Origin: Bombardia bombarda
Taxonomy: Eukaryota > Ascomycota > Sordariomycetes > Sordariales > Lasiosphaeriaceae
DNA length: 64,000 nucleotides
Direction: 5' to 3'
NCBI GenBank assembly: GCA_030512295.1
Contig: JAULSR010000008.1
Coordinates: 1 to 64,000, forward strand
How positions within the stretch are numbered: position 1 is the first letter of the stretch; each line of letters begins with the position of its first letter. The position numbers were made by a program, and so were the translations under genes. The notes under the pieces are model-generated. The model saw nothing but the letters and a program-made list of their open reading frames with translations, did no database searches and was not told the DNA's origin. Of this stretch, positions 53,333-64,000 are shown piece by piece.

Positions 53333-56300
53333 GAGAAGAGCGTGGTTACTTTGTCAAGCTTTGTGCCTTTTTTTTTGTCTTTGCCCTTCTCTCTCTTTTG
53401 GCTGATTTTATGCTCGTGTTTGTTCATCCTTCCCCGATAACTTCAGATACATGCCGGCATCAGCGACAATTCAACCCTTATTTATCGTAAACTCGTTTCC
53501 CAGCTTTGGAGTCACCCATCTGCCTGCAGCTTGATATATGTAACAGAAATTGGTATGCCAATGTACTCGTAGGTAAGTAAGGTGGAGAGACGTTGAAGGT
53601 GGAGGCTGTTTCTTATATTAATGGAAAACAATTTACCATAATTCGTGGCAAACATAAATTTATGGTCAGAATCTTGACATGGTCAACCAAATGTCCATGG
53701 GCACCATGATATCTCACATGAAGGGAGTTGGAAGAGAAAGCATTCAAATTAGTATTGTACGATCACATATTATATATACAGCTGATAAATTCCCGTGAAC
53801 GCCATTGAATAAAAACATCATACCAGGGTTGCTTGGTACTCTCGCTTTTTACAGTTGTGTTTCTCGAGTTCACTCTTATAAGATATCGCGCCTGCTAACA
53901 GCGTCGAATAGTAGTGGTGAGTCAATGCAGTGTAGTTCTCATATGTCCTTGTCATCAAAGCTACATTTTATGTCCTCTTTTCTTTTCGCACAAATGAGAC
54001 ACCACTGCATTATCAATCATAGTGAGCATTTTGAAAGAACGGAACGATCACTATACTACTATAGTACGATATGACAGATCTCACTAGTTTGACGTTGGAC
54101 GTAACAAACCAACTACCTACCTACCTGGGATTCTTTTGCGGCCTACCGCGAGTACCGGTAAGACATGGATCTTTGCGGCTTGAACCGTCATCTGAGATAA
54201 GCGCTGACAATCCCAAACAGTTTATTTGCACTTCAGTTGACAGCTACTCAACCTAGGCAGGCCACTTAGTCTAAGGATTAGATGCATGCAAATAGATGGA
54301 GATATCTGGTGATGTGCTGTTGATCTTTTACCCGGGGGCCCAGACCCAGATAAGGCATGCCGCATGGCAAAGCTATCTCGATATTTTCGGGGTGTCCAGC
54401 GAGTCAGAGTGAATGCACAATTGTGGAAATAGGTGGATCGATGCCGCGTTCCTTGCATTCCCTAGTAGTAGTGAAGCAGTTCATCTCAACATTTTGAGAC
54501 AGCAGGGAGAATATCCGAGGTCGTAACCCTAGACCCTATGCGGACTGTGGACGCCCCACTGTTAAGCGCTGGCGTTACCGCTGGTGGTGTTCGAGTCCCT
54601 CAGCGTCCCTTTTTTTTTTGTTAGCCAATTTTGGAACTTCCCCCCTTTGAGCCCTCCACGACAAAGCCAAGAATGCTAAGTTTGCTAAGCTCAGCTAGCT
54701 AAGGCGCTGCAATGCATCGTGGCGCACACCAAGCTTTCCACAGCTACCGGATCTAGCCTCTGAATGTTACCTTTGACTACAGATTCTTGGCAAGGCTGTG
54801 ACCCGAGATTGGCGTCTCAACATCGTGATAATGCTGCATGATGCACGCACGAGATGCAGATGCCTCTGACCCCCCTCATGCCAGTCCTTCGGGTTGATCC
54901 TCAAGTTGATTATGATAACACTAGCAGCCAAAGCAATCGCATCGCAACAACGACCATGATTCATGTACCTTGGGAGCCCGCAAGACGCCAAGGATGCGAC
55001 CCTTGTGTGGACGCCAGGAACAAAAGAATTGGGGCTATTTTGTAGGAAGGATGAGTATGGCAGAACTCGCTGAGTCTAAACTTCTGAAGAACTGGTCCAA
55101 AGCCTCGGCCCCGCGGCTGTTCACCGGTATCGGTGTGCACACCTTGATTCTCAAGTCGCCAACGAAAAATTTTGTGCATCATGAAAGCGGTTGGCTTTCT
55201 ATCAAAGGTCCGAGTCGCACAAAATTGCTGCACCACAGCCATACCTTTTTATACAAGCGTCATCCCTGAGATATACCCATTCTCCAAACAGCGAGAGGTT
55301 GGGGGAGATGAGGGCGGGGGAAATGAGCAGGCTGAAATCGACGATGCGAAACAAATTCCTACCCACAGTGGAAGGAGGTGGTGAGATGGTGAGTGAGGTG
55401 GTGTGTTCCCGCGCAGACCGAGGCAGCGCTAAAACAGCGCAAAATACCTTAGGCATCTGCGCGCGTTCAACCATGGAAGTGCCGCATTTCCGTAAATCTG
55501 GGGGGCAAAGTTTAACCTAGCCCGGGAGTGGCGGCAGGTGGCGTCTGAGAAGGGGCAGCTCGTTCATCTCTTCACCGAGGCCCAGCATGGGAGCTGGGAA
55601 GGCTCGACCGAGGCCCCGTGGAAAAGTCCCAAAAAATCTAGATCGCCATGGTCCTAGCGATTGACCAACATGGGCTGCTGCATCACCTCACTCGTCTTCC
55701 TGGGAGGAAGTGTACCACAGTAACATGCCTTTCCAAAAAGAACAAGCAAACAAGTCAGTCACGTCGTTCGGTGAGGTCCGGGTCTGACGACGAAAGGACC
55801 GAATAGCGCGCTCGTAACAAGGAAGGGCCTGACCAAATACGGCGCCCCCCAATTCTTACTTGTCGACACCTGCGCGACCATTGACCAACCTGCGAGCCAT
55901 CATCCGCGTTATTACTGTTGCACCTTCCTGATTCCCATTAGTGGTCCACCCTGATGTGCGGAACAGAACAAAACGACCCCGTCGGGCCCATAAACATGCA
56001 TCCAGAGAGGGCCAGAAGCCGAAATGCCGAGCGGAGACGGCCAGACCACGGGGGCCAATGGGAGGGCAGCGTGGTGCTAGGGGTCGACGCATGATGTAAT
56101 GGATCCCACGTCCCTGATTCCAGAAGCGGGACAGAAGCTTTGTGGCTGCCGCTGGCCGCTGGCTGCTGGGCGCGCCTTTCCGCACCTCTTTAGCAACCTC
56201 ACTTCAGGCCAGGCACACAGTACGGCCGCCACGAGCTCCCCTTCCCGGGCCACCTTGATGCGTCTCAGACATTACACAGTAAATCGATTGGCAACGTTGG

Positions 56301-57318
56301 CGGGCCTGCCCGTTGATATGGCCAAGCGCATCCCAGAACCTCCTCTCTATTACCCACTCACTCTCCGCGGTACACCCCCCATTCTAGGAAAGAGATGCTC
56401 GCGCGACAGGCGACCCCAGCAGCCTGCCTTCGAGTGCAACTGCAGCCTTGGTAAAGAAAGGCTTGTTACTGGCCCGTCGTCACATCACGCAGGACGTCGT
56501 TGGTTGTCATACCATAAGCTCCAAAGAGGGGGGCGAGACGCCATACACATCGGGATTACAGATCGGTCGTTGGTTCTTGCCGCTGGGGCACGGGGGGCAA
56601 CAATCACGGACTAAATCGAGGAACGTCTGACCTCGTTGACCTCGTACCTATCAATCCATCCCATCGACTGTTTGCCGTTATCACCGTCTCCATCCCGATC
56701 GTATCAATCTCCACTCCCCCCAGCCAACTCTCGGGCTAGCCATGCTCGCCATCCCAGGAGGACCACTGTTTGCTGGAGACAAAGATCAATGCAGCGCACT
56801 CCAGGTCCTCTCGGCCCCTAACTGGACGCGACCTGAACGGGGTGCATGTGGTAGTGTAGTTCGGTGGGAGATCAGGGCAAGTCCAATCCGGGGTTCCTGC
56901 CTGAATATGCTCTGAGTTGCGCCAGACAGGGAAGGAGCTCGTCGTTTTTTTTTTTTGTTTCGCTGCTGCACAAAGCCAGTGCTTCATTAGTTTGTCAATT
57001 CTCATCCCACACCTCGACCATGAACGTCCGTGGACCCCCTCGCTCACTCACTCGTCTGGGTGGTGACTCCTCTTTCTGCGGTCCGGCCTCGCTCTACTCA
57101 GGCTAGCGTGCCTCCTTTCCCGGTCCTCCCTCCTGCCCTCTGCATCTTTATAAAACCTTTAGGTCTTCCCTCGGGTGTGCTTTCCTCCAACTTTTGTCCG
57201 TCACACTCATCAAGGTTTCTCTGTCACCCTACCTGTCTCCACCGCCACCTGGAACAGGATCCCACATCTGGCGACACTAGACCTGTCTTGGTCTGGGGAA
57301 TCGTCTCAACCATTACGG
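53333..57318. other. Long intergenic region, no protein gene supported
   Basis: Four kb without a convincing gene. Frames of up to 170 codons (56099-56614) start with varying codons and have no domain. A tRNA-like relic is listed separately (54549-54609). The part from about 56950 to 57318 is C/T-rich and looks like the leader of the peptide transporter. Confidence 0.5.
54549..54609 (+). other. tRNA-like relic with Pol III-type signals
   Basis: GGACGC and GCGTCC can pair over six bases and enclose GGTGTTCGAGTCCC, close to a Pol III B-box. A run of about ten T residues follows (54610-54619), as a Pol III terminator would. The whole is only 61 bases and lacks a proper D-arm, so it is not a working tRNA. 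Function unknown. Confidence 0.3.
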
Positions 57319-57388
57319 GTATGTCGTCCTGGCACCTTACCCTGCATTGTTATTGACATCTTGACATTAACAACAATATCTTCACCAG
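57319..57388 (+). other. Putative 5'-UTR intron of the peptide transporter gene
   Basis: A strong donor GTATGT (57319) and a CAG acceptor ending at 57388 frame a 70-bp segment seven bases before the transporter ATG. Its length fits local introns. Leader introns of this kind are common in highly expressed fungal genes. Confidence 0.5.
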
Positions 57389-57395
57389 CGACATA

Positions 57396-59273
57396 ATGGA
57401 AAAATCATCTTCTAGGGAGAGTGGCGCGGATCCCTCGCCCGCCTACTCCGACGTGGAGAAGAGCGGCAAGGGCGCCGATGGCAACAGCATTGGCAATGCG
57501 CCCGGGTACGCCAACAGCATCGCCGACTACGAGGGCAAGCCGACCGAGGAGGAGCTCAACACGCTCCGCCGCGTGCCCGGCAGCCTGCCCATCGTCGCCT
57601 ACATGATCTGCATCGTCGAGTTCTGCGAGCGCGCCTCGTACTATGGCGTCCAGCCCCTCATCAGCAACTACGTCAACCGACCTCTTCCCGTGGGCGGAAA
57701 CGGCTACGGCGCCCCCCCGGTCGGAACCCAGAAGACGGCCGGTGCCCTTGGCCTCGGCACTGTTGTTGCCAACGCCGTCACCCAGTCCTTCAGCATGTTG
57801 GCCTACGCCCTGCCCCTCCTCTTTGGCTGGATGGCCGATGCCAAGACGGGCCGCTTCAAGCTCATCTGCTACGGCGTCGGCGTCTTCGGTGTCGCACACG
57901 TGCTCATGTGCGCTGCCGGCTCCAAGGATCTCTTGGCGACCGGTGCCTCCAAGGGCCCCTACTTTGTCTCCGTCTATCTCCTGTCCATTGGCGCCGCCAT
58001 GTTCAAGCCCAATGTGTCGCCCCTGCTGCTCGACCAAATGACCCAGAATGCCCCCCTCGTCCTGACTTTGTCGTCGGGCGAGAGGGTCATCCAGGACCCC
58101 GAGGCTACCACGGAGCGCGTCATGCTGTGGTTCTACCTCTTGATCAACATTGGCGGCTTTATGGGCGTTGCCACCTCGTACGCGGAGAAGTACGTCGGCT
58201 GGTGGCTCGCCTTCGTCATCCCTCTCATCCTCTACCTCCCCCTGCCGCTGTTGCTCTGGTTCCTCTACAAGCGCCTGATTCTGCACCCCGCCGGCGGCAG
58301 CGACCTGCCCAACGTAATGCGCGTTCTGGGCATCTGCATTCGTCGCGGCGGTCTCAAGAAGTTTGGACGCCCCGGTTTCTGGGAATCGGCCAAGCCTTCC
58401 AACATCAAGGCTGCCGGTCTCGAGGCAACTTATCACACAAAGTGGAACGATCAGTTCGTCGAGGACGTCCGCCGTACCTTCCAGGCCACTGGTATCTTCT
58501 GCTTCTTCCCGATCCAGTATTTGAACGACAACGGCATTGGTGGCGCGGCTAGTTTCCTGTCCACCATGCTCGAGACCAACGGTGTGCCCAATGATGTCAT
58601 CAACAACTTCAACTCCCTGAGCATCATCTTTTTCGCGCCCATCCTCAACTACGGCCTCTACCCCCTCCTGCGCAAGATGAACATCCACTACGGCCCCATC
58701 GCGCGCATCACCACAGGTCTGTTCCTGTCCAGTCTCGGCGGCGCGGGATACACCATCCTCAACTACTACGCCTACCAGCAGTCCCCCTGCGGCAACTACG
58801 GCTCGAGCGACTGCACTATCGGCACCGGCGTGGCGCCCATCAGCATCTGGTGGATGGCCATCCCCTTCGCTGTCGGCGGCATCTCTGAGCTGTTCGTCAA
58901 CGTGCCGGCCTACGGCATCGCCTACTCGCGCGCGCCTCCCAACATGCGCGGTCTCGTGTCGGCCATCAACCTCTTCAGCACGGCCGTGGCATACATCATC
59001 GGCCTTGCCTGCTCTTCCGTCATCACCGATCCCTATCTTACCTGGGACTTTGGCGGCCCGGCCATCGTCGGCGGCGTCTTGTGCGTCGTCTTCTACTTCA
59101 CATTCAGACACATTGACAAGGAGGAGTATGTCATCCACAGCGGCCAAAAGGAGCACCCTCTGGAGCTGGCAGGCACCACGGGCATTGTGACGGAGACGGA
59201 GCAGAACCATAGCATCAACAGGCCCCCTGCCATTGTTCAGAACGAGGAGATGATGATCTCGCAGAAGCAATAG
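57396..59273 (+). CDS. PTR2-type proton-coupled di/tripeptide transporter
   Basis: A single exon of 625 aa. A hydrophilic N-terminus (about 70 residues) precedes twelve or more membrane segments. Family motifs include EFCERASYYGV (the POT ExxER site that couples protons), GWMADAKTGRFK, GAAMFKPNVSPLLLDQ, and FVNVPAYGIAYSRAPPNMRGLVSA near helix 10. The protein imports di- and tripeptides across the plasma membrane. It is convergent with the secreted aspartic protease gene on the right, so protein digestion outside the cell and peptide uptake are encoded side by side. Codon use is strongly GC-biased, which leaves a long open frame on the opposite strand; that is a shadow. Confidence 0.93.
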   Translation: MEKSSSRESGADPSPAYSDVEKSGKGADGNSIGNAPGYANSIADYEGKPTEEELNTLRRVPGSLPIVAYMICIVEFCERASYYGVQPLISNYVNRPLPVGGNGYGAPPVGTQKTAGALGLGTVVANAVTQSFSMLAYALPLLFGWMADAKTGRFKLICYGVGVFGVAHVLMCAAGSKDLLATGASKGPYFVSVYLLSIGAAMFKPNVSPLLLDQMTQNAPLVLTLSSGERVIQDPEATTERVMLWFYLLINIGGFMGVATSYAEKYVGWWLAFVIPLILYLPLPLLLWFLYKRLILHPAGGSDLPNVMRVLGICIRRGGLKKFGRPGFWESAKPSNIKAAGLEATYHTKWNDQFVEDVRRTFQATGIFCFFPIQYLNDNGIGGAASFLSTMLETNGVPNDVINNFNSLSIIFFAPILNYGLYPLLRKMNIHYGPIARITTGLFLSSLGGAGYTILNYYAYQQSPCGNYGSSDCTIGTGVAPISIWWMAIPFAVGGISELFVNVPAYGIAYSRAPPNMRGLVSAINLFSTAVAYIIGLACSSVITDPYLTWDFGGPAIVGGVLCVVFYFTFRHIDKEEYVIHSGQKEHPLELAGTTGIVTETEQNHSINRPPAIVQNEEMMISQKQ

Positions 59274-60095
59274 GTGGTTGTGCGTTGTGTGTGTTTAAGC
59301 ACAAAATGGAAATGAGGGATCCGCTTCGGGGGATATGGGACCGGTTATCACGATGTAAACTGAGTCAATGTATATATACCAATGGATGGCCAGGTCATGC
59401 TAGATGACCCAAGGCCAGCGTTTTATTACTTAATGTCAAATCTTCTCTATACACACTTGAATCATGGGGTGAAAAATCGATATCTTGGTGACTTGTTCTC
59501 TCTAGAGCCCGAGCTTGCGCTTGATGAGATGATGCATTGTGGATAGGTTGGCCGACGCTAGTTGCCCAAGCCGACTCTGCAAAAACATATCATCCAAATC
59601 CGCAGGAATTTTAGAAAGGTAGGTTTGACCAGCTCAACAGCATGGCAGTCGAGGGCCTTCATGTATGAGCCCTCCACGAGGACGCTGTTATAGTTTGCTA
59701 CGTAGCTACCTCGGTTTTTTTATCTGGGGAAGTAGCTTACTAAGTCTTACCGGCCCAGTTGACGCCATTGCCAGCCCAACTATATCGTTAACAAATATGG
59801 TGTATGGGCATATAACATTTGAAAACAGCCGTCAAATGTGATTGATATGCACTGGACTCTAATCTTCTCAGCCTACAAGTGTATGTCGTCATTTCATTCA
59901 ACTAGATAGCATCCGCCCAGTCCGAAAATGCTAAGATAAAACTTAACCGTATCATGACGTAAAATCATCGAGTACACCCTTAACTCAAGCAAACAAGTCC
60001 GTTATTCGTAAAACGCTCAGCACCGCAAAATGAAAAACCGATAGCTTGTAAATAACAGCTCTCTCGATGCTGATCATCATCCTCGAGACAGTGCT
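59274..60095. other. Convergent 3' region, no gene seen
   Basis: It separates the stops of the peptide transporter and the aspartic protease, with AT-richer text and no coding content seen. Confidence 0.5.
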
Positions 60096-61460
60096 TTACA
60101 CAAGCGTCTTGGCAGCCCATCCAATCCTGGGAGAGTCGGCGCCGTCAAACACAACGTAGGCGGCCTTGAGAGCAACATCACCGAAAATGTTGATGCCAAC
60201 ACCCGAGCTGCTCTGGATTCCGCCGAAGCAAGTGGTGCTGCCTTCTGTGACCTCGCCGTAGTTGATGTACTTGCCGGGGATGGTAATCCTAGCGGTCCCA
60301 ACGCCAAATGTGAAGGACGGGATATCCGCGGAGCAGGGGAAGACATAACCACCATAGCTGCGGCTGTTACTAGAGCCGGCAATTTGACGATAATAGGCTG
60401 AGATGATGGTGTTGGGAAGATAGAGCAGGGTGGTTCCGGTATCAGCAATGTTGTTGATGGGCGTCGATGTGAAGGCACCAGAGCCGACGGCGTACCCGGT
60501 GGAAGTCCACGTCCAGTAGCCCGGGTTGGGGTTGACAGCAGAGTATGTAATGTTGCCGGTATACTTCTTCTCGTCGATGTAGCCGAAGTCGTAGGTACCA
60601 GCTTTTCAAAACGTCAGGACAAGCTCGCACAAAGACTACTTGATGCCACCTTCTAGATTAGAACAGTGAGAGAGAAAAAACTTACCAGCCTTGAACTTCA
60701 GATCCGACGTGAAAAGGGGCTTATCCAAGCCCGCCTTGATGTTATCAAAATATGTCGCCTGCGCCTTGGGGCTGACGGTATTGAGTGCACCAAAGCCCAA
60801 GCCAACGAGTCCATCGATCTGGGTCTCCCTCGTGAAGCTCGTCGACACCTGCTGAGCGCACTCGACGGCTTGTTGGCTGGCGGTCAGGCCACCAACGGTG
60901 AAGTTGTCGGTGTAGACATTACCGCGAGAGGCGGACCCGTCACCGTACGTGATACTCCAGGAGTGTCCGGACAGCAGCTTGGAGGTGCTGGACTTGTTGG
61001 GAGAGTAGATCTCCTGGCCCCGAATCTGGCTGGTGGGCATGCTGCTCGAGAAAACCCACAGGTCCGAGGAGCCCGTGTCGAAGTCAAGATTCAGTGTCTG
61101 GGGTGGGGTACCGATGGTGACGGGGGTGACATAGGCAATGTCGTACTCGTCAATGGGAGTTGCGGCAGCGCTGCCGGTTCCACGCCTCGACTCGGGGTGG
61201 GAAACGCCCATCTTGGCCACGGCCTTGATGAGGTAGTCGGGCACAGGAGCGCCATACTTCAGGTACGTCTTGTAGACGGACAGAGCTCCGTTGAAACGAT
61301 AGCTAGGGTTGCGCACCTGCTTGAGCGACGCACGCCCTTGGCTTGGTTCAGCAGCATTGCCCTCAGGGAAGACAGTAGTGCCAATCCTGGGAGGCAAGGC
61401 CGAGCCGAGGCCGGCAGCGGCGAGGGTCGCTGTGAGCAGCAGGTTGGTGATGGTCGGCAT
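60096..61460 (-). CDS. Secreted aspartic endopeptidase (pepsin family A1)
   Basis: Exons 61460-60686 and 60601-60096, with an 84-bp intron (GTAAGT...AAAAG), give 426 aa. A signal peptide (MPTITNLLLTATLAAAGLGSA) and a propeptide of about 80 residues precede the mature enzyme. The catalytic aspartates are Asp128 (LDFDTGSSDLWVF) and about Asp312 (IADTGTTLLYLP); the flap tyrosine is in SITYGDGS. The arrangement fits aspergillopepsin/penicillopepsin-type acid proteases that digest external protein at low pH. A CS pair (FPCSADIP, TTCFGG) forms the usual C-terminal disulfide. The gene lies head-on to the PTR2 peptide transporter. Confidence 0.93.
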
Positions 61461-63400
61461 CTTGGCGGCTACCTGCAACTCTGACGACGAAGAGATGAAG
61501 AGAGTGGGGGAGGAGGGCTACTGAGAATAACAACACCTAAAGAAACAAGACGAGGGTGGACGAGGGCGACGAGGGTTGCAAGCCCTGGGGCAGAAGATCG
61601 AGGGGCAGTCATGATGGTTATCTACCCGCTCTGGGGCTAATAGCCAAGCTGCAGGGTGATATCCGATGCGCGGTGCTCATGGCCCTTCATATTTCTCCTT
61701 GACCTCATCTCACCCCTGGAGCACGGCGGCAGGCGCGTGACACAAGACTGGGCGGTCCTGTACACAGTCCATATTAACGAGGTAGCTCCAGATGAGCAGA
61801 TTGAGGGACAAAGGTAAAGTAGGTCAAGTAGGGATCTCCTGGTCCAGAGACCCAGCGTGACGCCATATTTCCCGTGATTCTACCCTGGCCGTGATGCTGT
61901 ATGTTGTGTGTAGAGGTAAGGTAGGTGTGGTATTGGAGAATACCTTGAGTACCTGGGCAGGTACCTACCTAGGTTAAGGTGCCTTGGTTGCTCTAGTCTG
62001 GTCTTCACCAAGGAAGGCGCATACCAGCTGCATCTCAGCCACCGGAGAGCGAACCAGATCTCAGAAGTCGCACCAACCAGCCAAACAAAGACTGATAGCC
62101 GCCTGCACCTTCCGTTCTTCTCGTGAGCTCGTGCCTTCGGGTGCGTCCATGGCCTATAGCCTATGGCCCAGCTGCTCCTCGACCTCACCGACCCCACCAA
62201 GACGACAAATATCGGAAGGAGCGAGCCACCATCAGACATCATGGTCCTCCTCGTTGACAAATGAAGGAAGGAGCTTTCGGATCCCACATGGCAACATATG
62301 GCGAAACCAGATAGATACCAGATGAGCAAATAGCCAAACGAGGCCCATAGATCGCCCCGTTGGCAAATCAGCGAGATCGGGCAACGCAGCATCTTATTGA
62401 TCATGGCAATCGAATGCACCACATACAGTGATGAGTGAGTGCCGGAGCAAGGTCTCGGCAGTTCGGAGCCGCCTCCCCTGTTCGGGGCCCCTTCGCTCCT
62501 TCCCTGTCCTCTTCGTCGGTAGGTGGGTGGCGCTTGCCATAACGCCGCACAACGATGCACGAGGGCGTGGAGTACCGCATGAGACACACACTGCACGACT
62601 CTGGTGGATGGACAGCGGGGGGCGCCAATCACCTGCGGGCTCCCGGCCTGAATGGGCATCTTATAGGTACCGCCAATCTATTTGACAATGGAAGGGACCT
62701 CGAGCTTCCAGTTCCAACGAGCTACCTTACTCTGCGGCAATTGCCCCGCGCGGGTCCAAATTGGTTAATTGGACCTCACCCACAGACAGCACTCTCGTTG
62801 ATAAGCATGCCGGCATCATCATGGGCAATTCGGCGCATACCGCAATTTACCCTGGCCATTGGCCTGAAATCCGATCTTGGCATTGCTCCATCGACGTAAC
62901 CTCGGAGCTGTGCTTGCCAAGATAAGGTTGTTTGCCTCTGCTCACCCGCTCACGGCATGCCCAATCCAGGGAATAGATGCACGCCTGGCTAATTGTCCTG
63001 AGGGGTTGAAACACGGCGCACCAGCATGCGGTGAGTGCCGATCAACTATAGCTTTCAAAGGAGTCCACCTTCTTTATGGAATGTGTGGACCGAAACAGCA
63101 CATAGATTACTTCTACCTAGACTAAGGAGCTGTCGTCACCGTGACCTCAACTCACTCATCTTTGGTGTTTCCGTATGTTATAGTGTTATGCTTAATAAGT
63201 AAGTCTAGCGTGAGTTTGGAGAAACAAATATGTTGAAGTCATGCCTGCCTACTATCTACCACGTCCGCGTTTCAATTGAATTGACATGCTTGCTCATTGG
63301 GAAAAAAATAAAACTGGCTGAAGAAGTTTTTAGAAAAGTAGAAAAGGATTCATTCACTAAAGAATGCTAATGATAAAAGATTGAGACATCAAAAAAACAA
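61461..63400. other. Intergenic, promoter of the aspartic protease
   Basis: Nearly 2 kb with short overlapping frames on both strands and no domain, splice pattern or RNA gene that I can support. The repeated motif GGTAGGT / CCTACCTA around 61910-61975 is noticeable. Confidence 0.5.
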
Positions 63401-63474
63401 CTCCCTCGGTAAGGATTGAACTTACAGCCTCCAGATTAACAGTCTGACGCGCTAGCCAATTGCGCCACGAGGGA
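63401..63474 (-). tRNA. tRNA-Asn (GTT), copy 2
   Basis: On the minus strand it is base-for-base identical to the tRNA-Asn at 53259-53332, including the discriminator G. T-runs just left of it (AAAAAAA at 63392-63398 on plus) give a Pol III terminator. Confidence 0.93.
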
Positions 63475-63830
63475 CTGGAAATTCGACACGCGATCAAATA
63501 ACGTAATCGATTCAATCTGCTCTTGGGACTATAGTGAAGGACCCGTAAGAAGCCTTTTCCAATACATCACCAACCTGCCTTATCTGCCTCCACAAAACCA
63601 CCCCTCACTTCACTACGCCAGAACAGCAGCCATAAATTACACAACACCTAAACGTATCATTCGACCAACATAGACATTATGTCAATCAAGTCCTTCAAAG
63701 TTATACATATCCTCCATTCAATTCATTCTCCCCCGGGCCATTCCCCCCATCCCGCACCCCGACCAAATATAAAATAACACACACTTTGTTTAGACATGGA
63801 TATCTCTCCTCTCACCAGTTTACATACGTA
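63475..63830. other. Intergenic, no gene seen
   Basis: Probably the 3' untranslated region of the partial gene to the right. Confidence 0.4.
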
Positions 63831-64000
63831 TTATAATAATCCATCAAGCCACCAATCATCAGCGTCCCTGGCACCCCAGAAATTGCTGTAGGCCGCCTTA
63901 CTCCCGCTGCTACTACTGCTACCGCCGCTATTGCTAATGCATTCGTCTCCATCTGCTCCCGCACCGTCGCCATCGGCATCATCCGTCGGGACAGACACAA
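63831..64000 (-). CDS. 3' end of an unknown gene leaving the window
   Basis: A frame open from the window edge to TAA 63831-63833 encodes about 56 residues: an Asp/Gly-rich stretch, a Ser-rich run and the end SNFWGARDADDWWLDGLL. The acidic, Trp-rich close looks like a genuine protein end rather than random text, but a second frame on the same strand is also open, so the call is tentative. No domain can be named. Confidence 0.35.
   Translation of the reverse strand, partial: VSVPTDDADGDGAGADGDECISNSGGSSSSSGSKAAYSNFWGARDADDWWLDGLL

Noticed and set aside
56099..56614. 171-codon plus-strand frame upstream of the peptide transporter
   Set aside because: No recognisable domain, no good start context, and it lies in a long leader region.
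57405..59270. 621-codon open frame antisense to the peptide transporter
   Set aside because: It mirrors the GC-rich third positions of the real gene, has low-complexity Ala/Asp/Val text, and no domain or splice logic.
61880..62659. 259-codon minus-strand frame beside the aspartic protease
   Set aside because: No ATG-led frame with domain content; overlapping frames of equal quality exist on both strands.
1..64000. CRISPR arrays, telomere repeats, bacterial operons, a complete rRNA gene
   Set aside because: None is visible: repeats are transposon ends or simple runs, no CCCTAA arrays occur, and the only rRNA match is the 97-bp fragment.

Overview
The window reads as nuclear DNA of a filamentous ascomycete (Pezizomycotina, most likely a Sordariomycete; I cannot name the genus). 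The evidence is short spliceosomal introns of about 50-100 bp with GTAAGT/GTATGT-type donors, intron-bearing eukaryotic tRNA genes, typical fungal gene families (AA9 LPMO, DUF3632, HET, NACHT-ankyrin NLR, DUF7025 AAA ATPase, AltA-like secreted protein, PTR2) and a 15-kb AT-rich block whose transposons look destroyed by repeat-induced point mutation (RIP).

Positions 1-15.4 kb are a nested transposon graveyard. A Ty3/gypsy element (about 1-8.9 kb, plus strand) is interrupted by a palindromic pogo/Fot1-type element (1677-4312), which itself holds a younger, unmutated 818-bp mini-element (2760-3577). The gypsy reverse transcriptase also carries a 97-bp antisense piece that I recognise as nuclear 18S rRNA (5884-5980). 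Further right lie a Ty1/copia 3' end (minus strand), a full-length pogo/Fot1 element (10495-12275, TA target duplication), a second gypsy pol fragment (minus strand) and a clean 373-bp LTR (14836-15208).

From 15.4 to 44.3 kb is an accessory region. It begins with a DUF3632 gene, an AA9 LPMO whose last codons are frameshifted, and tRNA-Pro. Next comes the most interesting block, three intact genes at 19.5-30.4 kb: an ankyrin-subtilisin (S8) intracellular protease with ten exons and a complete Asp/His/Ser triad (minus strand), a divergently oriented intronless 368-aa protein of unknown function, and a 1476-aa fungal NLR with a lipase-like alpha/beta hydrolase, a NACHT ATPase and ankyrin repeats. 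It looks like a fungal innate-immunity or allorecognition cluster. To its right are a broken small secreted protein, an intact pyranose-oxidase-like GMC oxidoreductase, a 738-aa orphan protein, a sugar transporter stopped by one nonsense codon, a BAHD-type acyltransferase with a stop and a frameshift, and a collapsed HET-domain gene, with tRNA-Phe and tRNA-Ser between.

From 45 to 64 kb the genes look ordinary and intact: a DUF7025/AAA ATPase, an AltA-like secreted protein, a divergent pair of an ER-retained PDI-like protein and a secreted prolyl 4-hydroxylase, a PTR2 peptide transporter convergent with a secreted aspartic protease (together a plausible protein-scavenging pair), two identical tRNA-Asn genes, and the 3' end of a gene leaving the window at 64 kb.
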